This document shows, piece after piece, positions 62,952 through 64,000 of a stretch of 64,000 nucleotides of DNA. The notes beneath the pieces were generated by a model. The model was given only the letters and a program-made list of their open reading frames with translations. It did no database searches and was not told the origin of the DNA. The stretch's first letter is position 1. Each line of letters opens with the position of its first letter. The DNA is from Ochrobactrum teleogrylli. GTDB lineage: Bacteria; Pseudomonadota; Alphaproteobacteria; Rhizobiales; Rhizobiaceae. The stretch lies in assembly GCF_006376685.1 (NCBI RefSeq), contig NZ_VEWL01000001.1:685869-749868 (forward strand), written 5' to 3'. Both the position numbers and the translations under genes were made by a program.

Positions 62952-63791
62952 TTAGTTCAGGCCAAGCGTGCCGCGCAGCGTGGACAGGTCTTCGGCCAGC
63001 GTCGTCACCGGACCGGCAAGCGCCTTGCGGTCGTCTTCCGACAGCTTGTCATAGGTTTCGTAGCCGTCGCCCTTCTTGTACTTGGCAAGAATATCGTCAA
63101 CGGTCTTGAAGTTGGCTTCGACCTTCTTGATCAGGTCAGGATTTTCCTTCTCGATCAGCGGCTTGAACAACTCGACGATCTTCTGCGCGCCATCGACATT
63201 GGCCTTGAAATCCCAAAGGTCGGTGTGGCTGTAACGGTCTTCTTCGCCGGAAATCTTGCCAGCAGCCACTTCCTCCATGAGTGCGGCTGCACCGCCCACG
63301 ACCTTTTCAGGCGGAACAGTCAGGTCTTTTACACGCTTCTGGAGTTCCAGAACATCGGCATAGAGCTTGTCCGCAAAAGGCGTCAGGCCATCGGTCGTGT
63401 TCTGTGCGAACAGGCCATATTCGAGGCGGTGGAAGCCGGTGAAATCTTCCGACTTCTCACCATTTTCATGATCGTCGGCGCGGCTGTCGATAGACGCATC
63501 GAGATCAGCGAAAAGTTCAGCAATCGGCTCGATCTTTTCATAGGAGACGCGCGAAGACGGATAGAGTTCTTTGGCCTTCGCCAAATCGCCAGCCTTGATC
63601 GCATCCGTGAAAGCCTTGGTGTCCTTCACCAGAATGTCGAGGTGCTCCTGCACATAGACCTTGTAGTCGGCAATCGGCTGGACGAGGTCCAGCGGCGAAA
63701 CCTCGGCCTTGGCAGCGCCGAAGCTGAGCGAGAGCGCGACGGCGCAAGCCGAAGCAAGCCCAGAAACATACAGGGGCAGACGATACTTCAT
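62952..63791 (-). CDS. efeO: EfeO-type periplasmic iron uptake protein (imelysin/M75 domain)
   Basis: The 279-residue protein has a signal peptide ending 'FGAAKA' at about residue 29. The mature part is an EfeO/EfeM imelysin-like domain: 'YPSSRVSYEKIEPIAELF' and the metal-linked H-x-x-E motif in 'GFHRLEYGLF' are visible. It lacks the N-terminal cupredoxin domain of the longer E. coli EfeO. It probably binds Fe2+/Fe3+ and delivers it to the Efe permease. It is downstream of the EfeB-like gene, so it is one part of an Efe system that continues beyond the window edge. Confidence 0.88.
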   Translation of the reverse strand: MKYRLPLYVSGLASACAVALSLSFGAAKAEVSPLDLVQPIADYKVYVQEHLDILVKDTKAFTDAIKAGDLAKAKELYPSSRVSYEKIEPIAELFADLDASIDSRADDHENGEKSEDFTGFHRLEYGLFAQNTTDGLTPFADKLYADVLELQKRVKDLTVPPEKVVGGAAALMEEVAAGKISGEEDRYSHTDLWDFKANVDGAQKIVELFKPLIEKENPDLIKKVEANFKTVDDILAKYKKGDGYETYDKLSEDDRKALAGPVTTLAEDLSTLRGTLGLN

Positions 63792-63813
63792 GTTTAGCCT
63801 CTCCATGATGATG

Positions 63814-63852
63814 GACAGAGCGCTCCGGCCTCAACCGTCAAAACGCTCTGTC
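63814..63852 (-). other. Inverted repeat in the efeB-efeO intergenic region
   Basis: GACAGAGCG (63814-63822) and CGCTCTGTC (63844-63852) are perfect 9-bp arms around a 21-base loop. There is no T-run. It could be a processing or stability hairpin, or an operator pair. Confidence 0.4.
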
Positions 63853-63910
63853 ATCTTGTTTGTGCATTTCTCCAAACAGCTTGGGCAGTTGTGGGGGAAA
63901 TGCCTCCACC

Positions 63911-64000
63911 TCACCCGCGGGCGTTTTGCGGCCCGCTCGCCGCAAGCAATCCACGCGCGTAATAGTCCTGATCGTCCGTCACGCCCGGCAGCGCGAAGAA
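63911..64000 (-). CDS. efeB: C-terminal end of EfeB-like Dyp-type peroxidase (partial)
   Basis: The minus-strand frame enters from the window edge and stops at TCA 63911-63913. It encodes 'FFALPGVTDDQDYYARGLLAASG' and ends PQNARG. 'F-x-A-L-P-G-V-x-D-x-x-D-Y' is the usual C-terminus of EfeB deferrochelatases. The heme-binding part is outside the window. It is followed by efeO after 119 bases in the same direction. Confidence 0.75.
   Translation of the reverse strand, partial: FFALPGVTDDQDYYARGLLAASGPQNARG

Overview
The window is a 64 kb stretch of an alphaproteobacterial (Rhizobiales, Brucellaceae) replicon, most like Ochrobactrum/Brucella. I infer this from the type II lumazine synthase behind an FMN riboswitch, which is close to but not identical with the Brucella RibH2 I know. 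The iol order, the putA/putR pair, the ahpCD-oxyR layout, the Irr-type palindrome and the moderately high GC with full-length genes agree. I see no insertion sequence, prophage, CRISPR array, tRNA or rRNA, and no clear pseudogene. It looks like chromosomal metabolic and accessory DNA rather than a mobile island.

Layout. 1-3.8 kb: the end of a SnoaL-like gene, a branched-chain aminotransferase, a TauE/SafE exporter and a COG3573-type FAD dehydrogenase. 4.0-12.6 kb: a complete kdpFABCDE potassium locus with two extra tiny hydrophobic ORFs, one before kdpF and one between kdpA and kdpB, followed by a DUF3775 gene. 12.7-22.5 kb: an aldehyde dehydrogenase, an M14-like zinc peptidase/deacylase divergent from a fused 5-oxoprolinase, and a polar amino acid ABC transporter. 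22.7-26.5 kb: a Ppx/GppA phosphatase with a long basic N-terminal tail, rlmE, and a DHA2-type MFS exporter. 26.7-31.8 kb: a 33-aa membrane ORF with an operator-like palindrome, then a GtsABC-like sugar ABC transporter with its ATPase behind a LacI-type palindrome. 32.1-34.6 kb: FMN riboswitch and ribH2, fdhD, a rhodanese-like protein and a small membrane protein. 35-41.6 kb: an MHYT-GGDEF-EAL cyclic-di-GMP protein and an Fbp-type ferric iron ABC transporter with an Irr-box-like palindrome. 41.8-50.8 kb: an amino-acid-oxidase-like flavoprotein, sodC, a multicopper oxidase with a small exported protein, an MHS transporter, ahpD/ahpC/oxyR and an HTH protein. 50.9-58.5 kb: the inositol locus iolG | iolR-iolC-iolD-iolE-iolB. 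58.6-62.9 kb: putA and its divergent AsnC-type regulator. 63-64 kb: efeO and the end of efeB.

Common threads are potassium and metal homeostasis (Kdp, Fbp, Efe, multicopper oxidase), peroxide and superoxide defence (SodC, AhpCD, OxyR) and catabolism of host- or soil-derived nutrients (inositol, proline, 5-oxoproline, sugars). The least explained items are the tiny membrane ORFs in the kdp operon and at 26.8 kb, an OxyR that keeps the sensing cysteine but lacks the usual resolving cysteine, and several perfect palindromes in divergent intergenic regions. Start sites were chosen by hand from reading frame and ribosome-binding sites, and several are uncertain. Family names rest on motif recognition without database searches.
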